The notes beneath the pieces were generated by a model, which was not told the DNA's origin, ran no database searches, and saw nothing but the letters and a program-made list of their open reading frames with translations. Of a DNA stretch of 6,311 bases, positions 1 to 5,689 are shown one piece after another (positions within the stretch are counted from its first letter, which is position 1; each line of letters starts with the position of its first letter). The stretch is from assembly GCA_030643285.1 (NCBI GenBank), contig DAOWMC010000070.1, positions 1 to 6,311 of the forward strand. The letters run 5' to 3'. A program made the position numbers and the translations under genes. This stretch comes from Methanobacteriota archaeon (GTDB taxonomy: Archaea > Halobacteriota > Syntropharchaeia > DAOWMC01).

Positions 1-179
1 AACTCTTTCATGGCATTGGTAATTGTTGTTCGTGACAACCCGGTAGCTGCTGCTACCGCCGATATACCACCCCACCCTATTGCTTTTGCTTCTCTGGCAG
101 CCCATAGGCGGCGTGTTCTTTCATCCATGATCTTCTTTAGCAGTTCATATTTGTCTCTGATAATTTCTATGTTTGGCAT
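1..179 (-). CDS. ISAzo13-type transposase, N-terminal fragment (runs off the left edge)
   Basis: Reading the minus strand from the ATG at 179 gives 59 codons with no stop, continuing beyond base 1. The residues RRLWAAREAKAIGWGGISAV followed by AAATGLSRTTITNAMKE match, from memory, the opening of ISAzo13-family DDE transposases. These begin with a 'MDER.RRLWAA.EA...G.GGIS.VA.ATGLSRTTI' block, a helix-turn-helix that probably binds the element's ends. The catalytic DDE part would lie to the left, outside the window, so it cannot be judged whether the gene is intact. The frame is open upstream of 179 back to a TAG at 302-300, but it holds no other ATG, GTG or TTG, so 179 is the start. No Shine-Dalgarno is visible. 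A TATA-like CTTATACAA (218-210) would give a leader of roughly 10 bases. The element's terminal inverted repeat should lie between here and about 400 but could not be identified without the other end. Confidence 0.85.
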   Translation of the reverse strand, partial: MPNIEIIRDKYELLKKIMDERTRRLWAAREAKAIGWGGISAVAAATGLSRTTITNAMKE

Positions 180-323
180 AATAACGCGATATCGTACTAT
201 TGCCTTAATTGTATAAGTTATTTGTGCGCAGATACTAAAAAAATGATGCGTCGAAAGTTCGCTTGTGAGGAAGATGTGATAAAGGAGAGCTAGCTCTGGC
301 TAACGCTCATCAAAATTACCATT

Positions 324-348
324 TCAAAGCTTTTCAAAAAAGCTTTGA
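324..348. repeat. Perfect inverted repeat: 11-bp stem, 3-base loop
   Basis: TCAAAGCTTTT (324-334) is followed by CAA (335-337) and then AAAAGCTTTGA (338-348), the exact reverse complement of the left arm. As RNA or single-stranded DNA this would fold into an 11-bp hairpin. It lies about 80 bases upstream of the UPF0280 start and 145 bases upstream of the transposase start, outside both genes. It could be a dispersed palindromic repeat, an operator or part of an insertion-sequence end; nothing in the sequence decides between these. It is not followed by a T-run on the plus strand that would make it a classic terminator. Confidence 0.75.
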
Positions 349-390
349 TACAAAACCGTTTTTGGATTAAAACTTTTTGAAGTTTCTTGA

Positions 391-422
391 AAATATTTAT
401 GACCAAAAGTTGCTTATATATA
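391..422 (+). promoter_or_regulatory. Probable archaeal promoter (TATA-like boxes) of the UPF0280 gene
   Basis: Two TATA-like elements precede the GTG at 430: AATATTTAT at about 392-400 and TTATATATA at 414-422. Archaeal transcription usually starts about 25 bases after the box centre. The first element would therefore start RNA at about 420-424, a leader of under 10 bases. The second would start inside the gene and is a less likely driver. The absence of a Shine-Dalgarno before the GTG fits a leaderless or nearly leaderless transcript. This is inferred from sequence and spacing only. Confidence 0.4.
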
Positions 423-429
423 CCTTTAA

Positions 430-1131
430 GTGAAAACCAAATTCCAGATAAAAGAGACCGTTGTAACCATAATCTCCGAAAAAGAATTTATTGGAGTGGC
501 CAAAGAGGCTATATTATCCCATCGAAGAAAACTAGAGCGTTTTATAGCGCAAGATCCTTTTTTTGCAGTGACCTTTGAACCTTATCAAAAAAAGCAAAAT
601 GACCCTGAGATTGTTAAAAGAATGATTGACGCTGGTGCCAAGGTTGGGATAGGTCCCATGTCTGCGGTTGCCGGAACCATCTCACAACTGGCAGTCGAAG
701 AAATGAGGGATGCAGGCGCCACACATGCCATCGTTGACAACGGCGGCGATATTGCGCTGATAAATGACAGACCGGTACTTGTAGGGGTTTATGCAGGCAA
801 GATAAAAGATTTTGCCCTTAAGATAGAACCCCAAAAATCGATTCTTGGAATATGTACGTCCTCCGGGAAGATCGGGCCATCGATAAGTTTCGGAAATGCT
901 GATTCAGTGACTGTTATTTCCCAGAACACCTCTTTGGCGGATTCGGCTGCCACGGCTTTAGGCAATATCGTAACCGATAAAAACACAATTAACCGGGCAA
1001 TTGATAGTTATAAACAGGTAGATGGAGTGAATGGTGTTCTTATCATCTGTGAAGATCATATAGCCACGTGGGGAAGGTTACCCGATATTGTCAGGGCAAG
1101 GGTTAATTATGACCTGATAACAAGACCTTAA
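430..1131 (+). CDS. UPF0280 family protein (COG2122, ApbE-like fold)
   Basis: The 233-residue product matches the UPF0280 family, which is common in methanogens and related archaea and is distantly related in fold to ApbE flavin transferases. Diagnostic stretches are GIGPMSAVAGTIS (about 73-85), AIVDNGGDIAL (100-110), LGICTSSGKIGPSISFG (139-155) and SLADSAATALGN (168-179). The last resembles the ApbE metal-binding 'ADalaTA' motif. No signal peptide or membrane segment is visible, so it is probably cytosolic. The GTG start gives an N-terminus (KTKFQIKETVVTIIS) that aligns with remembered Methanosarcina homologues, and the length is normal. A Methanosarcina acetivorans COG2122 protein (MA1715) has been linked to efficient sulfide assimilation; a similar role here is inference. 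No homocysteine or sulfur genes lie nearby. It is transcribed alone, converging on the Fe-S operon. Confidence 0.9.
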   Translation: MKTKFQIKETVVTIISEKEFIGVAKEAILSHRRKLERFIAQDPFFAVTFEPYQKKQNDPEIVKRMIDAGAKVGIGPMSAVAGTISQLAVEEMRDAGATHAIVDNGGDIALINDRPVLVGVYAGKIKDFALKIEPQKSILGICTSSGKIGPSISFGNADSVTVISQNTSLADSAATALGNIVTDKNTINRAIDSYKQVDGVNGVLIICEDHIATWGRLPDIVRARVNYDLITRP

Positions 1132-1143
1132 AAAAGTATGTAA

Positions 1144-1172
1144 GTAAGGTGGAACGCTAAAAACCACCTTAC
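1144..1172. terminator. Hairpin between convergent genes, possible bidirectional terminator
   Basis: GTAAGGTGG (1144-1152) and CCACCTTAC (1164-1172) are perfect reverse complements separated by 11 bases (AACGCTAAAAA). The hairpin starts 13 bases after the stop of the UPF0280 gene. Its right arm contains the stop codon of the convergent HdrD-like gene (TAA at 1171-1169). A 9-bp stem between converging genes suggests transcript-end formation or 3' protection for both. No long T-run follows on either strand, so it is not a textbook intrinsic terminator. Confidence 0.5.
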
Positions 1173-2332
1173 AAAGCACCCAAAGCAATCTGGACAAGAT
1201 CAACGGTCTTTATTTTTAAACCGGCTTTTTCTGCTGCTTGGTTTAGATTCAGTACACAAAATGGGCAGGGACTTATAATAAGTTCCGCACCAGTCTCTAC
1301 GGCTTCTTCTACTCTTCCAACTCCGATATCCAATGCCATATCCTTATATGCTGCTTTAACCCCTGCACCAGACCCACAACAACAAGCTTCTGCTCCATGC
1401 CTTCTCATCTCAACCAGTTCCGCACCTAAGGAATTTATCACATCTCTTGGTGCCTCAAATACCTTGGCATGTCTTCCAAGATGGCATGGATCGTGATATG
1501 TAACCTTCTGAGATATGGGATTATTTACCTTTAAAGCACCACTGTCAAGGAGCCTTTTTGTATATTCGGAAAGGTGAAGTACCTCAATATCCAGTTTACC
1601 TAAGACTTTCGGATAATCATTTTTAATCGTATTGAAGCATCCGGCGCAAGCGGTAACCACCGTCTTTGCCCCGGTCTCCTCTACCATCTTTATGTTGTGA
1701 GCCATAAATTCACTTTTTACAATATCCCCCTGGCCAAGTCTCAAGAGTGGTGAACCGCAACACCATTCTTTCTCACCCAAGATATTAAGCTCCACACCTG
1801 CCTTATCCATGATTTTTACACTTGCCTGTGCCAGTTTTTGCATTCTGTACGATTCGGTACACCCACCAAAGAATATTACCTCTGGTGTCTCGGATAGCTT
1901 TATGTCCTCTGGTAACCAGGCTCCTCTCGTTTCAGCAGGCTCACCAAACGGATTTTTAAATTCCTTTATACGGTCATACATCTTCTTCTGTGATTCGGTT
2001 TTGCCTACTGTTTTGATTACCCATTCCTTTATATCTTCCCAGAACTCGATAAATTCGATATCAACATGACAGACCTCTTCACACATACCACATGAAGTGC
2101 ACATGAAGACACACTCCCTCAACCGCTCTGCCGATTGTGAATCGAGTTTTACACCCCTTCTCAAAATGGTATCAAATACATTTTTCTGACTTAATTGCTT
2201 GAGGTAGTATATGACACCCCTTGGAGTTCTTGACTCCCACCCAACCTGTCCGTAAGTCGGGCAAACAGAGTTACAGTAACCGCAAGATAGACATGCATAT
2301 AAATCCTCAATATTTGGTACATCATATCCCAT
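1169..2332 (-). CDS. HdrD-like (Fe-S)-binding protein with two CCG domains
   Basis: This 387-residue protein resembles the iron-sulfur partner of GlcD-type dehydrogenases (GlcF/GlpC/HdrD-like). Near the N-terminus are two 4Fe-4S motifs: C14-x2-C17-x2-C20-x3-C24-P and C78-x2-C81-x2-C84-x3-C88. Two CCG domains follow. The first has C158, CCG at 191-193 and C229/C232; the second has C283, CCG at 318-320 (within CCCG) and C356/C359. In HdrB/HdrD, CCG domains bind the non-cubane clusters that cleave disulfides; in GlcF/LutA relatives they pass electrons. All ligand positions are present, so the protein should be active. No membrane segment is seen. The ATG at 2332 has AGGGGTG (2344-2338) five bases upstream and lies 12 bases after the stop of the FAD gene, so the two are co-transcribed. 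It is too little to call true heterodisulfide reductase, since no HdrE cytochrome gene is present here. Confidence 0.9.
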   Translation of the reverse strand: MGYDVPNIEDLYACLSCGYCNSVCPTYGQVGWESRTPRGVIYYLKQLSQKNVFDTILRRGVKLDSQSAERLRECVFMCTSCGMCEEVCHVDIEFIEFWEDIKEWVIKTVGKTESQKKMYDRIKEFKNPFGEPAETRGAWLPEDIKLSETPEVIFFGGCTESYRMQKLAQASVKIMDKAGVELNILGEKEWCCGSPLLRLGQGDIVKSEFMAHNIKMVEETGAKTVVTACAGCFNTIKNDYPKVLGKLDIEVLHLSEYTKRLLDSGALKVNNPISQKVTYHDPCHLGRHAKVFEAPRDVINSLGAELVEMRRHGAEACCCGSGAGVKAAYKDMALDIGVGRVEEAVETGAELIISPCPFCVLNLNQAAEKAGLKIKTVDLVQIALGAL

Positions 2333-2344
2333 ATTAACACCCCT

Positions 2345-3820
2345 TTATTTATCCTTTGGAAGTATTCCTTTAACAAGTTTCATAACGCTCATCCCAAGTG
2401 GCAGTACAGCACCAGGAAGTGGGAAACCAAATCTCGTTTGGCCTTCTGTAAGCTTACCAGGGTTCATTATATCGCAAGGATCCAACGAAGATTTTAGATC
2501 GTGCATGGTACCATAAGCCACACCACCGTGTAATTTTTTCAGGTTGTATGCGAAGAACAATCCAAGCCCCGATGGCCTGCCGCCATCCTTAAAACCGATA
2601 CCTGCCAGTTTTCCCATAAATCCTAAAGACACCATACTTTTTATCAGTTTCCGCTCGTCGGTCAGATAATAAGGCATGAAAACAACCGAGTTTCGATCCG
2701 GTACCATTCCAGTGATGGCAGCTTTAAGCTTCATCTTCTTGATAAGCGTGTATATATGATCTATCGCCTCATCCATACGAGTGGTGGGAACAAACGCCTC
2801 GCCAAGTATAGCAGATGGTCCCAATCTCTTAGCTCTTAATTCATATGACCTCTCATCCCATTCATGCATACTAAGTTCCACACTCTCCTTTTTAGCACCT
2901 TTTGTGATTCTATCTAACACGCCCTCTTCGTAGTCTATAAGCTCTTCGGGGCCCTCCAGGGCTATATTTAACATTGACCCATCCGGTGCATCCCCGTGAC
3001 CTAATTCACGCAAAAATCCAAAATGGTTGTTGTCCGCAAAGGAAATGTTCAGGGGAGTTGCATCCGACCTGGTTAGACCCTGTACAGCCTTTGATAGGGT
3101 TTTTAAATCCGGAAAAAGATAAGATAATGGCCTGAATTCATCTTTTGGGAATATCCGAAGCGTCGCTTTTGTTATAACGCCAAGCGTTCCTTCCGCACCC
3201 ACAAAGATCTGATTTAAGTCATAACCTGAACCGCTTTGAAGTGTATACTTGGAACCTGTATTCACAATATTCCCATTTGGCAGTACTACTTCTAAGGCCC
3301 TTATATTGTCTCCAGCACCACCATATTTATAAGAACCGGTCCCTATACCACCTGTATTTATCCAGCCTGCGACAGTTGCAGATGGTGCACTGCTTGGGTA
3401 AGATCCAATCATGTAGCCTTTTGCTTCTACTTTTTCATAGAGATCCTTCCATGTTATCCCACCCTCTGTAGTAACTATCAAATTATCACCATCGATCTCC
3501 AGAACATTGCTCATATGCGTCATATCCAAAATAATGCCGCCTTCTATTGGAATTGCCCCACTCATTCCCCAGCTTGCACCACCTCTCGGTATAATTGCTA
3601 CACGCTCTTTTGAAGCAAACTTTACAATTTTAGAGATTTCATCAGATGATTCCGGTTTTACAATGCAATCCGGTTTAAAATTAAACATCATGTCAAATAA
3701 CTTTGGAAAAGATCCAAGATCGTGACTGTAAACGCGCCGCTCAAACATGTCGTTTCTAGCTCTTCCATCTCCGACTATGTTTGACATCTCATTAAAGATT
3801 ATTTCAGATTTACCAATCAT
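2345..3820 (-). CDS. GlcD-like FAD-binding oxidoreductase (FAD_binding_4 / vanillyl-alcohol-oxidase type)
   Basis: The 491-residue product belongs to the GlcD / D-lactate dehydrogenase / alkyl-DHAP-synthase-like flavoprotein group. The FAD domain spans about 45-225. It contains PRGGASWGMSGA (78-89), SAPSATVAGWINTGGIGTG (144-162) and VGAEGTLGVITKATLRIFP (207-225). A substrate cap follows, then the C-terminal NPGKL (453-457) that typically closes the fold. Members oxidise 2-hydroxyacids such as D-lactate or glycolate; the substrate here cannot be named. The last 30 residues are hydrophobic (LPGAVLPLGMSVMKLVKGIL) and may touch the membrane or the partner. The ATG at 3820 is chosen over an in-frame TTG at 3844 because GTGGGG (3833-3828) sits seven bases before it. 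It is the first gene of the operon with the Fe-S protein, which probably takes its electrons. Confidence 0.9.
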   Translation of the reverse strand: MIGKSEIIFNEMSNIVGDGRARNDMFERRVYSHDLGSFPKLFDMMFNFKPDCIVKPESSDEISKIVKFASKERVAIIPRGGASWGMSGAIPIEGGIILDMTHMSNVLEIDGDNLIVTTEGGITWKDLYEKVEAKGYMIGSYPSSAPSATVAGWINTGGIGTGSYKYGGAGDNIRALEVVLPNGNIVNTGSKYTLQSGSGYDLNQIFVGAEGTLGVITKATLRIFPKDEFRPLSYLFPDLKTLSKAVQGLTRSDATPLNISFADNNHFGFLRELGHGDAPDGSMLNIALEGPEELIDYEEGVLDRITKGAKKESVELSMHEWDERSYELRAKRLGPSAILGEAFVPTTRMDEAIDHIYTLIKKMKLKAAITGMVPDRNSVVFMPYYLTDERKLIKSMVSLGFMGKLAGIGFKDGGRPSGLGLFFAYNLKKLHGGVAYGTMHDLKSSLDPCDIMNPGKLTEGQTRFGFPLPGAVLPLGMSVMKLVKGILPKDK

Positions 3821-3827
3821 TGCGAGA

Positions 3828-3833
3828 CCCCAC
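3828..3833 (-). promoter_or_regulatory. Ribosome binding site that sets the FAD gene start
   Basis: GTGGGG ends seven bases before the ATG at 3820. It supports that codon over the in-frame TTG at 3844, which has no comparable site. Confidence 0.5.
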
Positions 3834-3852
3834 TTAACAGGCAAATTAGTTG

Positions 3853-3873
3853 GATATGTATATCAATATTTCG
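3853..3873 (-). promoter_or_regulatory. Probable promoter of the FAD/Fe-S operon
   Basis: On the minus strand, GATATACATATC (3864-3853) and AAATATTG (3873-3866) are TATA-like. Transcription about 25 bases downstream would begin between roughly 3845 and 3831, just ahead of the ribosome binding site at 3833-3828. The upstream box gives the more comfortable leader. The 12-base element is nearly self-complementary and could also serve the divergent taw1 gene, though at a greater distance. This rests on spacing only. Confidence 0.35.
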
Positions 3874-3918
3874 TTATCTTTTTGTTATCCTAAATCTATC
3901 CACTTCTTAATCCAAAAA

Positions 3919-3927
3919 GGAAGTGAT
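3919..3927 (+). promoter_or_regulatory. Strong Shine-Dalgarno upstream of taw1, too far from its ATG
   Basis: GGAAGTGAT differs at one base from GGAGGTGAT, the complement of the conserved 16S rRNA tail. It ends 35 bases before the first in-frame ATG (3963), far beyond the usual 4-10 base spacing. The codons at a proper distance and in the taw1 frame are ATT (3930) and ATC (3933). This raises the possibility that translation starts at a non-standard codon; see the finding on this site. Confidence 0.5.
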
Positions 3928-3962
3928 TAATTATCTCAAATACCCCGGATATCAAAACCGAC

Positions 3963-4883
3963 ATGCAAAAACTGAAAGATCAGGGACATCATTTTGTTGG
4001 GAGTCATAGTGCGGTAAAAACCTGCCTCTGGTTGAGACGCTCTATAAGAAATGAGGGTGCTTGTTACAAAAATAAGTTCTACGGAATTTCTTCGCACAGA
4101 TGCGTACAGATGACGCCATCAATCGGATGTAATCACCGTTGCATGCACTGCTGGAGACCAATCGATATGGGTGTGCCGGACCAAAAAGACAAAAAGTGGG
4201 ATGATCCGGCATCAATTGCGAATGGTTGTATCGATACACAGATGAAGCTTATATCCGGATTCAAAGGCGCTCAAACAACCGATATTAAAAAATTTGAAGA
4301 AGCAAAAAATCCAAAACAAGCTGCTATCTCACTTATTGGCGAACCTACATTGTACCCGTTTTTGGGTGATCTTATATCAGAATTCCACAAAAAAGAAATG
4401 ACCACATTTTTGGTGACAAACGGTACAAATCCGGATGTTTTGGAGGATTTGGCCCCAGTTTTACCAACTCAGCTTTATGTATCATTAAACGCCCCGGATG
4501 AAGAAACATATCTTAGGATTTGCAGGCCGATTCAAAACTATTGGAGTCGTATAAATGAGTCTTTAGAGATTCTAAGCACTTTAAATACCAGAACCGTAAT
4601 CCGAATTACCCTAATGGATGGATTGAATATAAAAAATCCGGAAAAATACGCTGAGCTGATAGAGGTGGCCAAGCCCGATTTTATCGAGGTTAAGGCATAT
4701 ATGCACCTGGGTTTTTCAAGAAAAAGATTAAATAGAGAAGTAATGCCAGAACATGACACAGTCAAATATTTTGCTGAAAAAATTGCCTCTGAGATGGGTT
4801 ATGAAGTTGCCGATGAAGTTGAGATAAGCAGAGTGGTTGTTTTATCAAGGGATGGAACGATTGAAAAGCTTTTATCTGATTGA
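3963..4883 (+). CDS. taw1: S-adenosyl-L-methionine-dependent tRNA 4-demethylwyosine synthase (Taw1/TYW1)
   Basis: This radical-SAM enzyme joins a two-carbon unit of pyruvate to m1G37 of tRNA(Phe), making the tricyclic base 4-demethylwyosine, the core of archaeal wyosine. Counting from the ATG, C56-x3-C60-x2-C63 (within CNHRCMHCW) is the radical-SAM cluster. C21, C34 and C47 are the ligands of the second cluster. K36 corresponds to the lysine proposed to hold pyruvate in the Methanocaldococcus jannaschii enzyme. GEPTLYP (126-132) and AYMHLGFSRKRL near 245-255 are further family marks. The ligand spacing (13, 13, 9, 4, 3) nearly equals that remembered for the M. jannaschii protein (13, 13, 10, 4, 3). 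The 306-residue length is normal, but the N-terminus looks about five residues short. The true start may lie at 3930 or 3933, where a strong Shine-Dalgarno is placed. It is probably monocistronic, because the next gene has its own TATA box. Confidence 0.93.
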   Translation: MQKLKDQGHHFVGSHSAVKTCLWLRRSIRNEGACYKNKFYGISSHRCVQMTPSIGCNHRCMHCWRPIDMGVPDQKDKKWDDPASIANGCIDTQMKLISGFKGAQTTDIKKFEEAKNPKQAAISLIGEPTLYPFLGDLISEFHKKEMTTFLVTNGTNPDVLEDLAPVLPTQLYVSLNAPDEETYLRICRPIQNYWSRINESLEILSTLNTRTVIRITLMDGLNIKNPEKYAELIEVAKPDFIEVKAYMHLGFSRKRLNREVMPEHDTVKYFAEKIASEMGYEVADEVEISRVVVLSRDGTIEKLLSD

Positions 4884-4934
4884 GATGTGATTTGAAGACC
4901 ACCACATGATTTAGCTTGACAAATTGACAGATAC

Positions 4935-4943
4935 CTTTATATC
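4935..4943 (+). promoter_or_regulatory. TATA box of the Yip1-like gene
   Basis: CTTTATATC matches the archaeal TATA consensus well. Transcription about 25 bases on would begin near 4962-4967. This gives either a leaderless message for the ATG at 4962 or a leader of nearly 50 bases that carries the ribosome binding site for the ATG at 5013. Confidence 0.55.
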
Positions 4944-4999
4944 AAACGGACATATACTATAATGCTTAATAAGGCATGGTTTTCATGTATGGTCAATTC

Positions 5000-5004
5000 A
5001 GGGG
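5000..5004 (+). promoter_or_regulatory. Ribosome binding site favouring the 5013 start of the Yip1-like gene
   Basis: AGGGG ends eight bases before the ATG at 5013. The in-frame ATG codons at 4962 and 4989 have no such site, so 5013 is preferred. The 17 extra residues of the longer form (MLNKAWFSCMVNSGDVT) do not look like part of the Yip1 domain. Confidence 0.45.
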
Positions 5005-5012
5005 ATGTGACT

Positions 5013-5672
5013 ATGGTACATATTTTAGATGTTTTAGATGTTTTAACAAATCCGAATAGATTTTTTGAGGATAGATCCAAAGAAGAAATAAGCTTGAAAG
5101 TGCCTTTTTTTATTGTCATAACATATGCCGTTATATATGCAATATTCGCATATTTTATAACAAAAGTAATTATGGAACCCTTCGAAATAATATTTGGATC
5201 CGATGCTATTGCTATTAATATTTTGTTAGCCGTAATTGTGGCTCTGATTCTACCATTTTTGATATGGGCAATCTTCACCGGTGTTTTTCTGATCATATCA
5301 ATTTTGTTCAAGGGAGACGGTAAATTTAAAAGGATCTTCGAATTTGTGGGATATGGGTTTATTCCCCTTGGTATTAGCAGGGTTGTAAGCCTGATAGCAA
5401 TCGTTTTCTATGTTCTACCTTCCATGACAACGATACAGATATCAATTGATAATCCCGAGATTATGAAACAGGCGATGATGGTAAATCCCACAATGCTCGC
5501 ATCTTCTATTTTCGGTATAATTATGACACTATGGAGTGCGAATATATGGATATCGGGGGTTAAACATTCAAGAAACCTATCCCCTCAAAATGCCCTTATA
5601 ACGGTGGTTATACCAGTTGGCATATATGTTGGATATAACCTGTTTAATCTATATCGTCTGGTGGGTGCATAA
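5013..5672 (+). CDS. Yip1-domain family membrane protein
   Basis: The 219-residue product opens with DVLTNPNRFFEDRSKEE, typical of prokaryotic Yip1-domain (YIP1/DUF1282-like) proteins, followed by membrane spans. I count about five: 30-53, 67-98, 114-137, 162-183 and 193-214. The basic, polar loop GDGKFKRIFEFVGYGFIPLG (101-120) between spans two and three is a family mark. In eukaryotes Yip1 proteins work in vesicle traffic; the archaeal role is unknown and no function is assigned here. The ATG at 5013 is chosen for its AGGGG site. The start at 4962 would give 236 residues and, given the TATA box at 4935-4943, could be read as a leaderless message. The gene stands alone after taw1 and converges on the SpoIIM-like gene 17 bases beyond its stop. 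Confidence 0.8.
   Translation: MVHILDVLDVLTNPNRFFEDRSKEEISLKVPFFIVITYAVIYAIFAYFITKVIMEPFEIIFGSDAIAINILLAVIVALILPFLIWAIFTGVFLIISILFKGDGKFKRIFEFVGYGFIPLGISRVVSLIAIVFYVLPSMTTIQISIDNPEIMKQAMMVNPTMLASSIFGIIMTLWSANIWISGVKHSRNLSPQNALITVVIPVGIYVGYNLFNLYRLVGA
5023..5045 (+). repeat. In-frame 9-bp tandem repeat inside the Yip1-like gene
   Basis: TTTTAGATG occurs twice in direct succession (5023-5031, 5032-5040) and then partially (TTTTA, 5041-5045). Because the unit is nine bases long it codes for repeated Leu-Asp-Val (ILDVLDVL) without breaking the frame. It lies just before the conserved LTNPNRFF. Confidence 0.7.
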
Positions 5673-5689
5673 CTCCATATAGCTTATCC

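Larger units (their letters stand above)
180..429. other. Non-coding stretch between the transposase and the UPF0280 gene
   Basis: These 250 bases lie between two divergently transcribed genes and carry no supportable gene. They contain a 12-bp perfect palindrome (AGAGCTAGCTCT, 286-297), a strong hairpin at 324-348, a very A/T-rich run from 350 to 422 and TATA-like boxes for both neighbours. The right end of the insertion sequence that owns the transposase must fall somewhere in this stretch, unless the element is already decayed. I saw no tRNA, CRISPR repeat or conserved RNA. Confidence 0.6.

Noticed and set aside
10..216. Open frame of 68 residues on the plus strand
   Set aside because: It lies opposite the transposase fragment, whose minus-strand reading has clear family motifs; the plus reading is low-complexity with no recognisable domain.
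243..293. Mini-ORF of 16 codons (ATGATG start)
   Set aside because: It has no ribosome binding site or recognisable motif and is short enough to be chance.
286..297. 12-bp perfect palindrome AGAGCTAGCTCT as an operator
   Set aside because: There is no flanking regulator gene or second copy in the window to support a binding site, so it is only mentioned within the non-coding stretch.
387..578. Open frame of 63 residues starting at a TTG
   Set aside because: It overlaps the well-supported UPF0280 gene in another frame and shows no domain.
1169..2332. Calling the Fe-S protein authentic heterodisulfide reductase HdrD
   Set aside because: It lies after a GlcD-type gene with no HdrE cytochrome gene in the window; GlcF-like relatives share the same cysteine pattern, so only 'HdrD-like' is justified.
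3507..3725. Plus-strand open frame inside the FAD gene
   Set aside because: The minus strand encodes the FAD-binding domain over the whole interval; the plus reading has no motif or ribosome binding site.
3901..3925. CACTTC...GAAGTG stem upstream of taw1 as a riboswitch or attenuator
   Set aside because: The stem is only six pairs plus a wobble, and the right arm is explained by the Shine-Dalgarno. Masking of the site is possible but not supported.
4884..4934. ATGTG...CACAT as a terminator after taw1
   Set aside because: The stem is five pairs with a 13-base loop and no T-run, too weak to claim.
4937..5311. 124-residue open frame antisense to the Yip1-like gene
   Set aside because: It is rich in Ile, Lys and Thr as expected of an antisense shadow of a hydrophobic A/T-rich gene. 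The plus strand has the TATA box, ribosome binding site and family motifs.
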